This document shows, piece after piece, positions 34,942 through 43,154 of a stretch of DNA of 64,000 bases. The stretch comes from Herbinix luporum (GTDB lineage Bacteria; Bacillota; Clostridia; Lachnospirales; Lachnospiraceae): NCBI RefSeq assembly GCF_900070325.1, contig NZ_LN879430.1, positions 2,163,379-2,227,378 on the forward strand. Reading direction: 5' to 3'. Position 1 is the stretch's first letter; every line of letters begins with the position of its first letter. The notes beneath the pieces were generated by a model, which did no database searches, had not been told where the DNA came from, and saw nothing but the letters and a program-made list of their open reading frames with translations. The position numbers and the translations under genes were made by a program.

Positions 34942-35823
34942 CTACACTTTCTCTTGTATCTTTTTGCCAAGTATTCCTGTGGGCTTTACTAAAAGCACTA
35001 TAATAAGTACCAGAAATACAATGGCATCGCCTAACTGTGTAGAGATATATGCCTTGCTTAATATCTCAATAATTCCAAGAAGGATTCCCCCAATCATAGC
35101 ACCGGGTATAGAGCCTATTCCTCCAAATACCGCCGCTATAAATGCCTTAATTCCAGGCATTGCTCCTGAGGTAGAAGATAAATTAGTATATGTTGAAAAC
35201 ATTAAGGCACTTGCTATGGCAGCAAGGGCTGAACCTATGGCAAAAGTAATAGCTATGGTTTTGTTAACATTAACTCCCATAAGAACAGCCGCTTCTTTAT
35301 CCTCAGATACAGCAACCATGGCCCGACCTGTTTTTGATTTCTTAATAAATATAGTTAGTGCAATCATAATAATAATACATACCGGTATAGTTACCAAGGT
35401 CTCCCCGGATATGGGAATCCTACCCCCAGCCAGTGATATTGCCGGCACAGGAATTACTGAAGTGAATGATTTTGATCCCGCTCCAAAAATCAGTAAGGCA
35501 AGATTTTGAAGAAGATAACTGACACCGATAGCTGTAATTAAGACAGCTAATGATGGAGCCTTTCTTAGCGGTTTATAAGCAACACGTTCAATAGTAACTC
35601 CTAAAACAGTACATAAAACTATTGCAATCAAGACCGCAAGAACCGGACTTAGCCCCAAGGAACTCATAAGAGTGAATATAATAAATCCTCCTACCATAAT
35701 TACATCACCATGGGCAAAGTTAAGCATTTTAGCAATTCCATATACCATTGTATAGCCCAGGGCAATCATTGCATATACGCTCCCTAAGCTTATTCCATTA
35801 ATTAAATAAGTTATAAAGCTCAT
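34942..35823 (-). CDS. livH: Branched-chain amino acid ABC transporter permease LivH
   Basis: This is a 293-residue permease with about eight helices. The marker GSVYAMIALGYTMVYGIAKM, then NFAHGDVIMVGGF, is near residues 12-45. The late AFIAAVFGGIGSIPGAMIGGILLG is diagnostic of LivH. I start at MSFITYLING, with GGGGGT a few bases before it. An ATG nine codons earlier lacks a site. A terminator-like hairpin (35967-36005) lies between livJ and this gene, so the permeases are probably made in smaller amounts than the binding protein. Confidence 0.94.
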   Translation of the reverse strand: MSFITYLINGISLGSVYAMIALGYTMVYGIAKMLNFAHGDVIMVGGFIIFTLMSSLGLSPVLAVLIAIVLCTVLGVTIERVAYKPLRKAPSLAVLITAIGVSYLLQNLALLIFGAGSKSFTSVIPVPAISLAGGRIPISGETLVTIPVCIIIMIALTIFIKKSKTGRAMVAVSEDKEAAVLMGVNVNKTIAITFAIGSALAAIASALMFSTYTNLSSTSGAMPGIKAFIAAVFGGIGSIPGAMIGGILLGIIEILSKAYISTQLGDAIVFLVLIIVLLVKPTGILGKKIQEKV

Positions 35824-35966
35824 ATTTACCCCCGTTAGCATGTTTACCATGCATTTTGTCTAATTTGTTTGTTACAATATTTTAACATAGGAAGACTCTT
35901 CATACAAATTTTATACAATTTATATGCAAATTAACCATTAATTAGTAATTTTGTCTATTAATATAA

Positions 35967-36005
35967 GAAACATACAGTAGGAATTATCTCCTATCTGTAT
36001 GTTTC
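35967..36005 (-). terminator. Leaky terminator between livJ and livH
   Basis: GAAACATACAG and CTGTATGTTTC form an 11-bp stem about 50 bases after the livJ stop, followed by only a short T-rich run on the minus strand. It probably reduces, without abolishing, transcription of the downstream liv genes. Confidence 0.8.
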
Positions 36006-36052
36006 AAATCCTAATCTAAATTAATTTTCTTATATAACAATATCCCATTCAA

Positions 36053-37252
36053 TTAATCAGCAGAAACATATTTTCCGTTTTTAATAACAACAGCTAAAGG
36101 CTCCTTGTTAACCTCACCGGAGGATGTCCAAGTCATACCTGAACCGGTAAGTCCGTCTACTGTAATCTTTGTCATAGCTTCCTTAAGACCATCGCAAATA
36201 TCTGATACACTCATATCAGGTGTAACACCGCTTTCTTCAATGGCAGCTTTAATTATATAGATAGCATCATATGCATCTGCACCAAATTGATTTGGAACAA
36301 CACCATCATTAGCTTCTTTAAATTTTTTAACAAACTCTTGTGTTCTCTCATCATCAGCATCAGCTGCAAAAGGTGTTAAGAGCATTACTCCTTCAGCCAG
36401 TGATTTATCAAAGTTTTCAACACCAAGAATTCCATCTAGGCCGTCACATCCAAAGAAAATAGGTTTATAGTCCATAGCTGCTGCTTGAGTTAAAACTAAA
36501 GTAGCTTCCTCATAATAAATCGGTAAGAATATAAGCTCTGCTCCACCGGATTTAGCTTTCTGTAATTGTACATTAAAATCAGATTTATTATCACTTGTAA
36601 ATGCTTCTGTAGCCACAATTTCCAAATTTTGTTTTTTAGCTTCCTCAGCAAATTTCTCATAGATACCTGTTGAATATACGTCTGAGCTATTATAGATAAC
36701 AGCCACCTTAGAAGCCAGGTTATTATCAGCTATATACTTAGCAGATGCCATTCCTTGGTTAGGGTCTGTAAAGCAAACTTGGAATGCATTATCATATTGA
36801 ACTACTTCCGGGGCAGATGCTGAAGGGGTCAGCATAAACATATTATCAGCATAAGCCTCTTCTTTTACTGCATTACTGGGATTGGATGTTACAGTACCCA
36901 TAAGAATCTGCATACCCCAGTCTTTTAATGTATTGTATGCATTAACGGACTTTTCAGGATCATGTACATCATCCTCAAATCTAAACTCAATCATAGCACC
37001 GTTAATTCCACCTGCTTCATTAATTTCCTTAACAGCAATTTCTGCAGACTTCATAACATGTTGACCATAGACTGCAGCATCCCCTGTAATAGGTCCAATT
37101 CCTCCTATATAGAACTTTTTAGCATCGGTTTGATCATCGGTCTGCTGGCCTTGATCCTTGCCATCTAAAGTTTCATCTTTTGTCCCACAAGCTGCTAAGC
37201 TTACCATCATAATACATAGGGTCAAAAACAGACCTATTATTCTCTTTTTCAT
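36053..37252 (-). CDS. livJ: Branched-chain amino acid-binding lipoprotein (LivJ/LivK type)
   Basis: This is 399 residues. The N-terminus is a lipoprotein signal, MKKRIIGLFLTLCIMMVSLAAC, with lipidation of the cysteine. A polar linker follows. The mature domain is the Leu/Ile/Val-binding fold: IGGIGPITGDAAVYG, AEIAVKEINEAGGING, FEDDVHDPEKSVNAYN, and VKEEAYADNMFMLTPSASAP. It captures the amino acid outside the membrane and delivers it to LivHM. The true ligand may differ, since this family also binds amides and urea. It has its own promoter and is followed by a partial terminator. Confidence 0.92.
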   Translation of the reverse strand: MKKRIIGLFLTLCIMMVSLAACGTKDETLDGKDQGQQTDDQTDAKKFYIGGIGPITGDAAVYGQHVMKSAEIAVKEINEAGGINGAMIEFRFEDDVHDPEKSVNAYNTLKDWGMQILMGTVTSNPSNAVKEEAYADNMFMLTPSASAPEVVQYDNAFQVCFTDPNQGMASAKYIADNNLASKVAVIYNSSDVYSTGIYEKFAEEAKKQNLEIVATEAFTSDNKSDFNVQLQKAKSGGAELIFLPIYYEEATLVLTQAAAMDYKPIFFGCDGLDGILGVENFDKSLAEGVMLLTPFAADADDERTQEFVKKFKEANDGVVPNQFGADAYDAIYIIKAAIEESGVTPDMSVSDICDGLKEAMTKITVDGLTGSGMTWTSSGEVNKEPLAVVIKNGKYVSAD

Positions 37253-37408
37253 AATATAAAATCCCTCCCATTAATCATTAGGCTTTTCCGATACGTCGCT
37301 TTAACGTATTAATTCGTTGCCATGCAAATTGTATAAATAAGACGTTCTCCATGGCAAAACAAAATAAAAATCTGTTATGCCTTTTGAACGTCAATATTCT
37401 TAGCCTCT

Positions 37409-37450
37409 ATAATAACCTTGAATAAATATTTTGTCAATAAATATTTTGTC
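37409..37450 (-). promoter_or_regulatory. Promoter and tandem 15-bp repeat before livJ
   Basis: TTGACA and TATTAT are 17 bases apart (37409-37437). The -35 lies in a perfect direct repeat, two adjacent copies of GACAAAATATTTATT read on the minus strand (37421-37450). This could be an operator of a global amino acid regulator such as CodY, but it does not match a consensus I can confirm. The leader also has arms TTGCCATG/CATGGCAA near 37318-37356. Confidence 0.7.
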
Positions 37451-37473
37451 GAAATCATTTAATATATAAATAG

Positions 37474-37731
37474 TTACAATTCTCCACCACATTTATCACA
37501 AAATTCCAGTCCCTCTAAGGTAATACCGCCGCAATCAGGACAAATAATTTTTGCCGGTAGAATCTCTATCTCTACCACTTCATATTCTTCCTTATCCTTT
37601 GTTTGATTCTCATTTGTCTGAGGCAGATTTTCAGAATCAATCTCTCCTTCATCGTAACCTGCCCCATGTTCCGGATAATTTACTTTTATATTTAATTTTT
37701 TACTTCGCAAAAATCTATCCCACTTAAACAT
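37474..37731 (-). CDS. Small zinc-ribbon protein of unknown function
   Basis: This is 85 residues. A charged, acidic middle (NLPQTNENQTKDKEEYEVVEIE) joins a short basic N-terminus to a C-terminal zinc ribbon of the form CPDCG near residue 67 and CDKCGGEL at the end. The knuckles are 14 residues apart. AAAGGA lies a few bases before the ATG. It is followed upstream by the TIM-barrel gene, 40 bases away, with the same direction. I do not recognise a specific family. The zinc ribbon suggests binding to a protein or nucleic acid. Confidence 0.7.
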   Translation of the reverse strand: MFKWDRFLRSKKLNIKVNYPEHGAGYDEGEIDSENLPQTNENQTKDKEEYEVVEIEILPAKIICPDCGGITLEGLEFCDKCGGEL

Positions 37732-37771
37732 ATGCTATCCTTTCAATTTATGGCTTACATAGATAATCATC

Positions 37772-38440
37772 TTAACATTCAGCACGATATTTATTCATTA
37801 AAGCCTTAAAGATTTCACCGTTGGTAGGTGGAGTATATGTAATAGCATTAGCTCCCGCCTCTATGGTTTCTATTATCGATTCCGGTGTCGGTCCTCCTGT
37901 GGCAATTATGGGAACTTCAGGAAAATCATTTCTAATCCTTCTAACAATTTCCGGAGTCCTTGAAGCTGCTGATACATTTAATATAGATACTCCGCTATCT
38001 AGCCTGCTTTTTATATCAGTTTTTTCTGATACTACTGTAATGATAATAGGAATATCAATATATTCTTTCAATAATACAATTGTTTCATTAGGAGTTGGTG
38101 CATTTAAGACTACACCTGCTGCCCCCTGAAATTCTGCATGTTCCGCCAGGTTTACAACCCTGTTTCCTGTGGTTGTTCCACCGCCTACACCACAAAATAC
38201 CGGTACATCAGAACAGGTTATGATTGAATGGGATATAATTGGTTGAGGTGTAAAAGGATATACTGCAATAACTGCATTGGCATTGCAATTACGTATAATT
38301 GCCACATCTGTGGTAAATACAATAGAGCGAATCAACTTACCAAAAATTCTTATTCCGCTGGCGGCATCTATTTCCTGTGGAACCCTTATCATATGTCTTC
38401 TTAAGATTCCGTTGATTTCCGGGGTCAGCCTATCTACCAT
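37772..38440 (-). CDS. Conserved TIM-barrel-like protein of unknown function
   Basis: This is 222 residues. The text alternates short hydrophobic strands and helices as in a beta/alpha barrel: SIVFTTDVAIIRNCNANAVIAVYP, DVPVFCGVGGGTTTGNRV, IPIIITVVS and VPIIATGGPTPESIIETIEAGANAITYTPP in parts. The final GG...AGANAI strand resembles the phosphate-binding end of barrels such as those acting on flavin or phosphosugars. Such proteins in Lachnospiraceae are called hydrolase without proof. GGAGGA precedes the ATG. I cannot assign a reaction. Confidence 0.65.
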   Translation of the reverse strand: MVDRLTPEINGILRRHMIRVPQEIDAASGIRIFGKLIRSIVFTTDVAIIRNCNANAVIAVYPFTPQPIISHSIITCSDVPVFCGVGGGTTTGNRVVNLAEHAEFQGAAGVVLNAPTPNETIVLLKEYIDIPIIITVVSEKTDIKSRLDSGVSILNVSAASRTPEIVRRIRNDFPEVPIIATGGPTPESIIETIEAGANAITYTPPTNGEIFKALMNKYRAEC

Positions 38441-38487
38441 ACTATTCCTCCATTTCAGTATTATATTGTACTTTTGACTTATTTTAT

Positions 38488-38518
38488 AGCCATAGCTTAA
38501 TTGCCTGAAGCTATGGCT
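38488..38518. terminator. Terminator hairpin overlapping the clpX-like stop codon
   Basis: AGCCATAGCTT and AAGCTATGGCT form an 11-bp stem with T-rich runs on both sides. It would end transcription of the minus-strand clpX-like gene, and its arm contains the stop codon (38497-38499). Confidence 0.8.
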
Positions 38519-39903
38519 TTTTGCTTAGAGACGCCTCTCATCTCTATAACAGGTACACCTTTTCCTTGAATATAATCTTTAGTTATAATAACACGTCCTA
38601 TGTTATCATCTTTAGGTATCTCATACATTATATCTAACATTACTTCCTCTAGTATAGCCCGTAGGGCCCTGGCACCGGTCTTTTTTTCCAAAGCCCTTTC
38701 TGCTATGGCCTCTAAGGCCTCTTCATCAAAGATTAAATCAACTTCATCCATAGCAAGAAGGCTTTTGTATTGCTTTAGTATTGCATTTTTGGGTTCTTGA
38801 AGAACCTTTATCATCATTTCCTTAGTAAGTCCTTCTAAAGTAAATAATATGGGCAGCCTACCTAGAAACTCCGGTACCATGCCATATTCTCTTAAATCAT
38901 CTAAGGTGACCTTCTGCAGGAGATTTTTATCATTATCATACTTGTCCTTTAAGTCTGCCATAAAGCCCATGGAGCTTTGCTTATTAAGCCTTGCTTTAAT
39001 GATTTTATCAAGGTCAGGAAAGGCCCCGCCACAGATAAATAGTATATTCTCTGTATTTATTGTCTTAAGAGGCACCATGGCATTTTTTGAAGTTGCTCCT
39101 ACAGGTACTTCTACATCACTACCCTCTAAAAGCTTAAGCAAACCTTGCTGTACGGATTCACCGCTGACATCACGGCTGTTTGTATTTCGTTTTTTAGCTA
39201 TTTTATCTATCTCGTCAATAAATATAATTCCCCGCTCCGCCTTCTTTACATCATTACCGGCTGCCTGCAAAAGCTTTGAAATTACACTCTCTACATCATC
39301 ACCGATATACCCTGCTTCCGTTAAAGTTGTGGCATCAGTTATAGCCAAAGGAACATCTAGAAGTTTTGCCAAGGTTTTAACCAGATAGGTTTTGCCGCAA
39401 CCGGTAGGTCCAATCATTAACATATTAGACTTTTCTATTTCCACATCCTCTGGGGCATGGGAGCTAATTCTTTTATAATGATTATATACGGCTACTGATA
39501 TTACTTTTTTGGCATGGTCTTGGCCTATGATATATTCATCCAATTTAGCCTTTATTATATGGGGTGAAGGAATTTTCTTACGGTCAAATTCTACCTTTTC
39601 TTTCTTTGACTTACCATCCTCCTGTGCCTTTTTTGTCTTTATACTACTACTTATATCGGTCATGCCGAACATCCCCGGGGGAATACCAATCATATTTATA
39701 TAAGGATTATCTGGGTTATTGATTAAGTCAAAGGTTCTTTGCATACAATCTGCACAGATATAGATATGGTTGGGAATTTGCATCAGTTTACCGGCAAGAC
39801 TTTCAGGTCGTTTACAAAGATAACAAATCTCCTCTGTATAATCCTTCTTATCATCAGAATCCTCTATATTTAATTTTTCATTAATATCATCTTTATTACT
39901 CAT
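38497..39903 (-). CDS. Divergent ClpX-type AAA+ unfoldase
   Basis: This is about 468 residues. The zinc-binding N-terminal domain has CYLC and CADC pairs with unusual spacing. The AAA+ module is clearly ClpX: GPTGCGKTYLVKTLAKLL (Walker A), pore loop GYIGDDVES, IIFIDEIDKIAKKRN (Walker B), then LFICGGAFPDLDKII, and GMVPEFLGRLPI. Two functional loops differ from the usual ClpX. The RKH loop region reads VGATSKNAMVP, and the ClpP-docking IGF reads MGF. This suggests an unfoldase paralogue with altered substrates, perhaps still ClpP-bound. The ATG at 39903 has AGGAAGG eight bases upstream. A canonical clpX is expected elsewhere in the genome. Confidence 0.85.
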   Translation of the reverse strand: MSNKDDINEKLNIEDSDDKKDYTEEICYLCKRPESLAGKLMQIPNHIYICADCMQRTFDLINNPDNPYINMIGIPPGMFGMTDISSSIKTKKAQEDGKSKKEKVEFDRKKIPSPHIIKAKLDEYIIGQDHAKKVISVAVYNHYKRISSHAPEDVEIEKSNMLMIGPTGCGKTYLVKTLAKLLDVPLAITDATTLTEAGYIGDDVESVISKLLQAAGNDVKKAERGIIFIDEIDKIAKKRNTNSRDVSGESVQQGLLKLLEGSDVEVPVGATSKNAMVPLKTINTENILFICGGAFPDLDKIIKARLNKQSSMGFMADLKDKYDNDKNLLQKVTLDDLREYGMVPEFLGRLPILFTLEGLTKEMMIKVLQEPKNAILKQYKSLLAMDEVDLIFDEEALEAIAERALEKKTGARALRAILEEVMLDIMYEIPKDDNIGRVIITKDYIQGKGVPVIEMRGVSKQKAIASGN

Positions 39904-40015
39904 CCTCATGTCCTTCCTATGTTTATTCCTAATCCATAGTTAAATCAATTTTTATGTACAATATTATAACCCATTGTGTAAAATCAGACAACACAGAATT
40001 GCAAGATAAAAAAGA

Positions 40016-40068
40016 GGAATTCCATATACAAAGCCCTTTTTATTAAAACTAATTTGTATATGGAATCC
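40016..40068 (-). terminator. Terminator of the htrA gene
   Basis: A long stem (GGATTCCATATACAAA with TTTGTATATGGAATTCC) is followed on the minus strand by TCTTTTTTATC. It lies 30 bases after the htrA stop. Confidence 0.9.
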
Positions 40069-40100
40069 TGATTTCTTTATTTAGTCATTTATTTATTTTT

Positions 40101-41543
40101 TTACTCTGTTCTTTTTCCCAGGGTTGCTTTAACCGTCTCTTCCTTATATCCCTCACCTATATGGCGCATATATTCTATCTCTATCTCTGTACCTACCCGA
40201 ATGCTTGAGATTAACTCACTAAGCTGGGAACCGGATGTAATCTCTATATCATTTACTTTTCTGATAACATCCCCTTCCTTCAATCCTGCTTTTTCAGCTG
40301 CACTGTTTTCTACTACGGTTGTTATATACACTCCTATAGGTATACCAAATCGCTCAGACACATCCTCTGTAACGTCCGTTACTGAAACACCAAGGAATCC
40401 CTGTTCTTCCGGCTTAAGAACCTCACGGGTCATTAACTCATTAATAATCGGTATTGCTCTTGATATAGGGATGGCATAGCCCATTCCTTCAACCTTATAA
40501 TCAGCGAATTTAACTGTATTAATCCCTATTACCTCGCCCTTAATATTTAGCAAGGCTCCACCGCTATTACCGGGGTTAATGGCGGCATCTGTTTGAAGAA
40601 GTATCATTGTATTATAGCTATAATTATCAGATACTTCGATTTTTCTGTCTTTGGCACTGACATATCCTACAGTAAGGGATTGCCCATATCCCATTGCATT
40701 ACCAATTGCTATGGTCATCTCTCCTACCTTAATATCATCGGAGTTACCTAGTTTAGCAATCTTAATTTTCTCAAGGGTACTTTTACTAAGCTTATCTAAG
40801 TCAACAGTAATTACTGCAAGATCTGCCTTGGAATCTGTTCCCTTTATTACTGCCTCTGCCTGAGTTTCATCAATAAATGTAACTGTTATTTTATCTGTTC
40901 CGTCAACCACATGGTTATTTGTTGCAATTAAAAGTTCCTTTTCGTCTTTACCGACAATTATTCCTGAGCCGCTGCCCTCATTGGGAATTTCATATCCAAA
41001 CCAACTGTCAGTAGTTGTAGAAATACTGGTAATAGCTACTATAGATGGCATAGTATTTTCAGCCACTTTCATAACAGCAGATTCCGGAACAGTACTTACG
41101 GTTCCATTGTCAGTACTAGATACTTTTAATTTATTCCCAACCTGGCTATCTTCATCTACGGAACCAAGTATAAAGCTTTCTTTGTTTTGAAATGCAGCCG
41201 GATTAATTTTATAATAAAGAAATTGGACACCGGCAAAAGTTACTCCTGCTAAAATACCAAATAGCAAAGCCTTAGCTGCAAAGGTTAAAACTTTATTTCC
41301 TTTCTTTTTCTTCTGGGGTTTATTTTCCGGTTGGGGTATATGCTGATAATAACTATATCCATTATCTCCCGATACCTTCTCAGCCCAAAAACTATACTCC
41401 GGTGGATTATATCCCTGGGTTTCTTGATTATGGTTATGGTCAGGGTTGTCATAATTGGAATTTAAACTAGAATTATTATGGCTATAACTTTCATCGGAAT
41501 TTCCGGAAATTTCATTTATATTATTTTGATTTAAATCATCCAT
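40101..41543 (-). CDS. HtrA/DegP-type serine protease with PDZ domain
   Basis: This is 480 residues. A long polar, Asn-rich cytoplasmic head (about 85 residues) leads to one membrane segment (LTFAAKALLFGILAGVTFAGVQ in part). The trypsin-like domain has the triad: histidine in IATNNHVVDG, aspartate in KADLAVITVD, and serine in NPGNSGGALLN. A single PDZ domain ends the protein (AEKAGLKEGDVIRKVNDIEI). These proteases degrade or refold damaged envelope proteins. AAAGGAAAGGAG precedes the ATG, and a TTTACA-17-TATAAT promoter lies upstream. No two-component system gene is next to it. Confidence 0.94.
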   Translation of the reverse strand: MDDLNQNNINEISGNSDESYSHNNSSLNSNYDNPDHNHNQETQGYNPPEYSFWAEKVSGDNGYSYYQHIPQPENKPQKKKKGNKVLTFAAKALLFGILAGVTFAGVQFLYYKINPAAFQNKESFILGSVDEDSQVGNKLKVSSTDNGTVSTVPESAVMKVAENTMPSIVAITSISTTTDSWFGYEIPNEGSGSGIIVGKDEKELLIATNNHVVDGTDKITVTFIDETQAEAVIKGTDSKADLAVITVDLDKLSKSTLEKIKIAKLGNSDDIKVGEMTIAIGNAMGYGQSLTVGYVSAKDRKIEVSDNYSYNTMILLQTDAAINPGNSGGALLNIKGEVIGINTVKFADYKVEGMGYAIPISRAIPIINELMTREVLKPEEQGFLGVSVTDVTEDVSERFGIPIGVYITTVVENSAAEKAGLKEGDVIRKVNDIEITSGSQLSELISSIRVGTEIEIEYMRHIGEGYKEETVKATLGKRTE

Positions 41544-41569
41544 AAAATATGCTCCTTTCCTTTAGCTTT

Positions 41570-41598
41570 ATTATAAGTCTATCAATACTTTGTGTAAA
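41570..41598 (-). promoter_or_regulatory. Promoter of the htrA gene
   Basis: TTTACA and TATAAT are 17 bases apart on the minus strand, close to the htrA start. Confidence 0.8.
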
Positions 41599-41625
41599 GA
41601 ATGTGAAGAAACCAAATTTATATTG

Positions 41626-41654
41626 TTGAAAATATAATAATCATGTATTATATT
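41626..41654 (+). promoter_or_regulatory. Promoter of the sugar-phosphate transferase gene
   Basis: TTGAAA and TATATT are 17 bases apart on the plus strand. It is divergent from the htrA promoter, so the 170-base gap holds both promoters. Confidence 0.7.
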
Positions 41655-41716
41655 AATTAAGCCAATTATAAGTTAAAATAAACTTATTTTATAGCCTAAG
41701 GAGGGAGGGTTATAAC

Positions 41717-43138
41717 ATGATTAAGGACAATCAAAAAACACTTAATCGTCTTCATATATTTATGGATGCTGCAATCATTGTAGTTTCCTATTTAATTGCA
41801 TATTATTTAAGATTTTATAGCTTCCTTACTAAAATGAATATCTTTAGTGTTGAAAGTGGGACATTCTATCCTTTAAATATATATGCCAAAAGTCTATATT
41901 TTATTGTTCCATTGTATCTTATTATATATAACCAAGCTAAACTATATACTCCAAAGAGGGGTAAAAAAAGATGGGCTGAATTTTTCCCCATAGCATATTC
42001 AAACTTTTTTGGTTTAGCCTTCTATTTCTTCTATTTGTATATGCTGGAAGAAACCCATATATCTAGGTACTTTCTGGGTATGTTTTCTGTAATTAATGTT
42101 ATTATATGCACAGCTGCCCGAATGACTGTGGCCAATATTTTAAGAACTGCCCGGAAAAAGGGCTATAACTTAAAGCATGTTATCTTAGTTGGCTATAGCC
42201 GTGCTGCAGAAGCTTATATTGACCGTATATTTGCCAACCCACAATGGGGATACTATATACATGGTATCTTAGATGACTCCATGGAGATTGATACTAGATA
42301 CAAAAAAGTACCGGTAATAGGAAAACTAGATCAACTAGAGGAATATCTTACTAAAATGTCACTGGACGAAATAGCCATCACCTTAAGTATAAAAGAATAT
42401 GAGCTTTTAGAAAAAGTCGTGGCAACCTGTGAAAAATCCGGTGTTCATACTAAGTTTGTACCTGATTACTATAGCTTTTTTCCCACAAAGCCCTATACAG
42501 AAGATTTATATGGACTTCCGGTTATTAATATAAGGAATGTACCTCTTAGTAACACCTTTAACTGGATAACCAAAAGAATTGTGGATATTATAGGTTCTTT
42601 AACGGGAATAATAGTATTTTCAGTTCCCATGCTGATTGTGGCTCTATTAATTAAATTAACCTCAAAAGGCCCTATAATATTCTCCCAAGTCAGGGTGGGA
42701 AAAAACAACAAAACCTTTAAAATGTACAAATTTAGATCTATGAAAGTCCAGACTGAAGAAGATGAGGCAAAAGGCTGGACAACTGCAGGGGACCCCAGAG
42801 TAACCGGAATCGGAAAATTTATAAGGCGGACAAGCATAGACGAGCTGCCACAACTTTTTAATATATTAAAAGGTGATATGAGCTTAGTTGGCCCCAGACC
42901 TGAACGGCCACAATTTGTTGAGCAATTTAAAGAAGTAATACCAAGATATATGATAAAACATCAAGTTCCTCCGGGACTTACCGGCTGGGCACAAATTAAC
43001 GGTTACAGAGGAGATACCTCAATTACAAAACGGATAGAACATGATTTATACTATATTGAAAACTGGAGCTTAGGCTTTGATATTAAAATAATGTTTTTAA
43101 CAATATTTAAAGGTTTTATCAATAAAAATGCTTACTAG
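41717..43138 (+). CDS. Polyprenyl-phosphate sugar phosphotransferase (WbaP/CpsE family)
   Basis: This is 473 residues. About four to five membrane helices and a nucleotide-binding-like middle domain (KHVILVGYSRAAEAYIDRI) are followed by the catalytic bacterial sugar transferase domain from about residue 275. Its markers are KRIVDIIGSLTGII, FSQVRVGKNNKTFKMYKFRSM, and GDMSLVGPRPERPQFVEQF. It starts surface polysaccharide repeat units by moving a sugar phosphate to undecaprenyl phosphate. AAGGAGGGAGG precedes the ATG. It is followed 16 bases later by the LCP ligase gene, which could attach the finished polymer to peptidoglycan. The sugar is unknown. Confidence 0.92.
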   Translation: MIKDNQKTLNRLHIFMDAAIIVVSYLIAYYLRFYSFLTKMNIFSVESGTFYPLNIYAKSLYFIVPLYLIIYNQAKLYTPKRGKKRWAEFFPIAYSNFFGLAFYFFYLYMLEETHISRYFLGMFSVINVIICTAARMTVANILRTARKKGYNLKHVILVGYSRAAEAYIDRIFANPQWGYYIHGILDDSMEIDTRYKKVPVIGKLDQLEEYLTKMSLDEIAITLSIKEYELLEKVVATCEKSGVHTKFVPDYYSFFPTKPYTEDLYGLPVINIRNVPLSNTFNWITKRIVDIIGSLTGIIVFSVPMLIVALLIKLTSKGPIIFSQVRVGKNNKTFKMYKFRSMKVQTEEDEAKGWTTAGDPRVTGIGKFIRRTSIDELPQLFNILKGDMSLVGPRPERPQFVEQFKEVIPRYMIKHQVPPGLTGWAQINGYRGDTSITKRIEHDLYYIENWSLGFDIKIMFLTIFKGFINKNAY

Positions 43139-43154
43139 TTACCATTAAAAAGGC

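Noticed and set aside
37318-37356. TTGCCATG/CATGGCAA hairpin in the livJ leader as a riboswitch
   Set aside because: A single 8-bp stem with a long unpaired loop and no terminator or known motif is not enough support.
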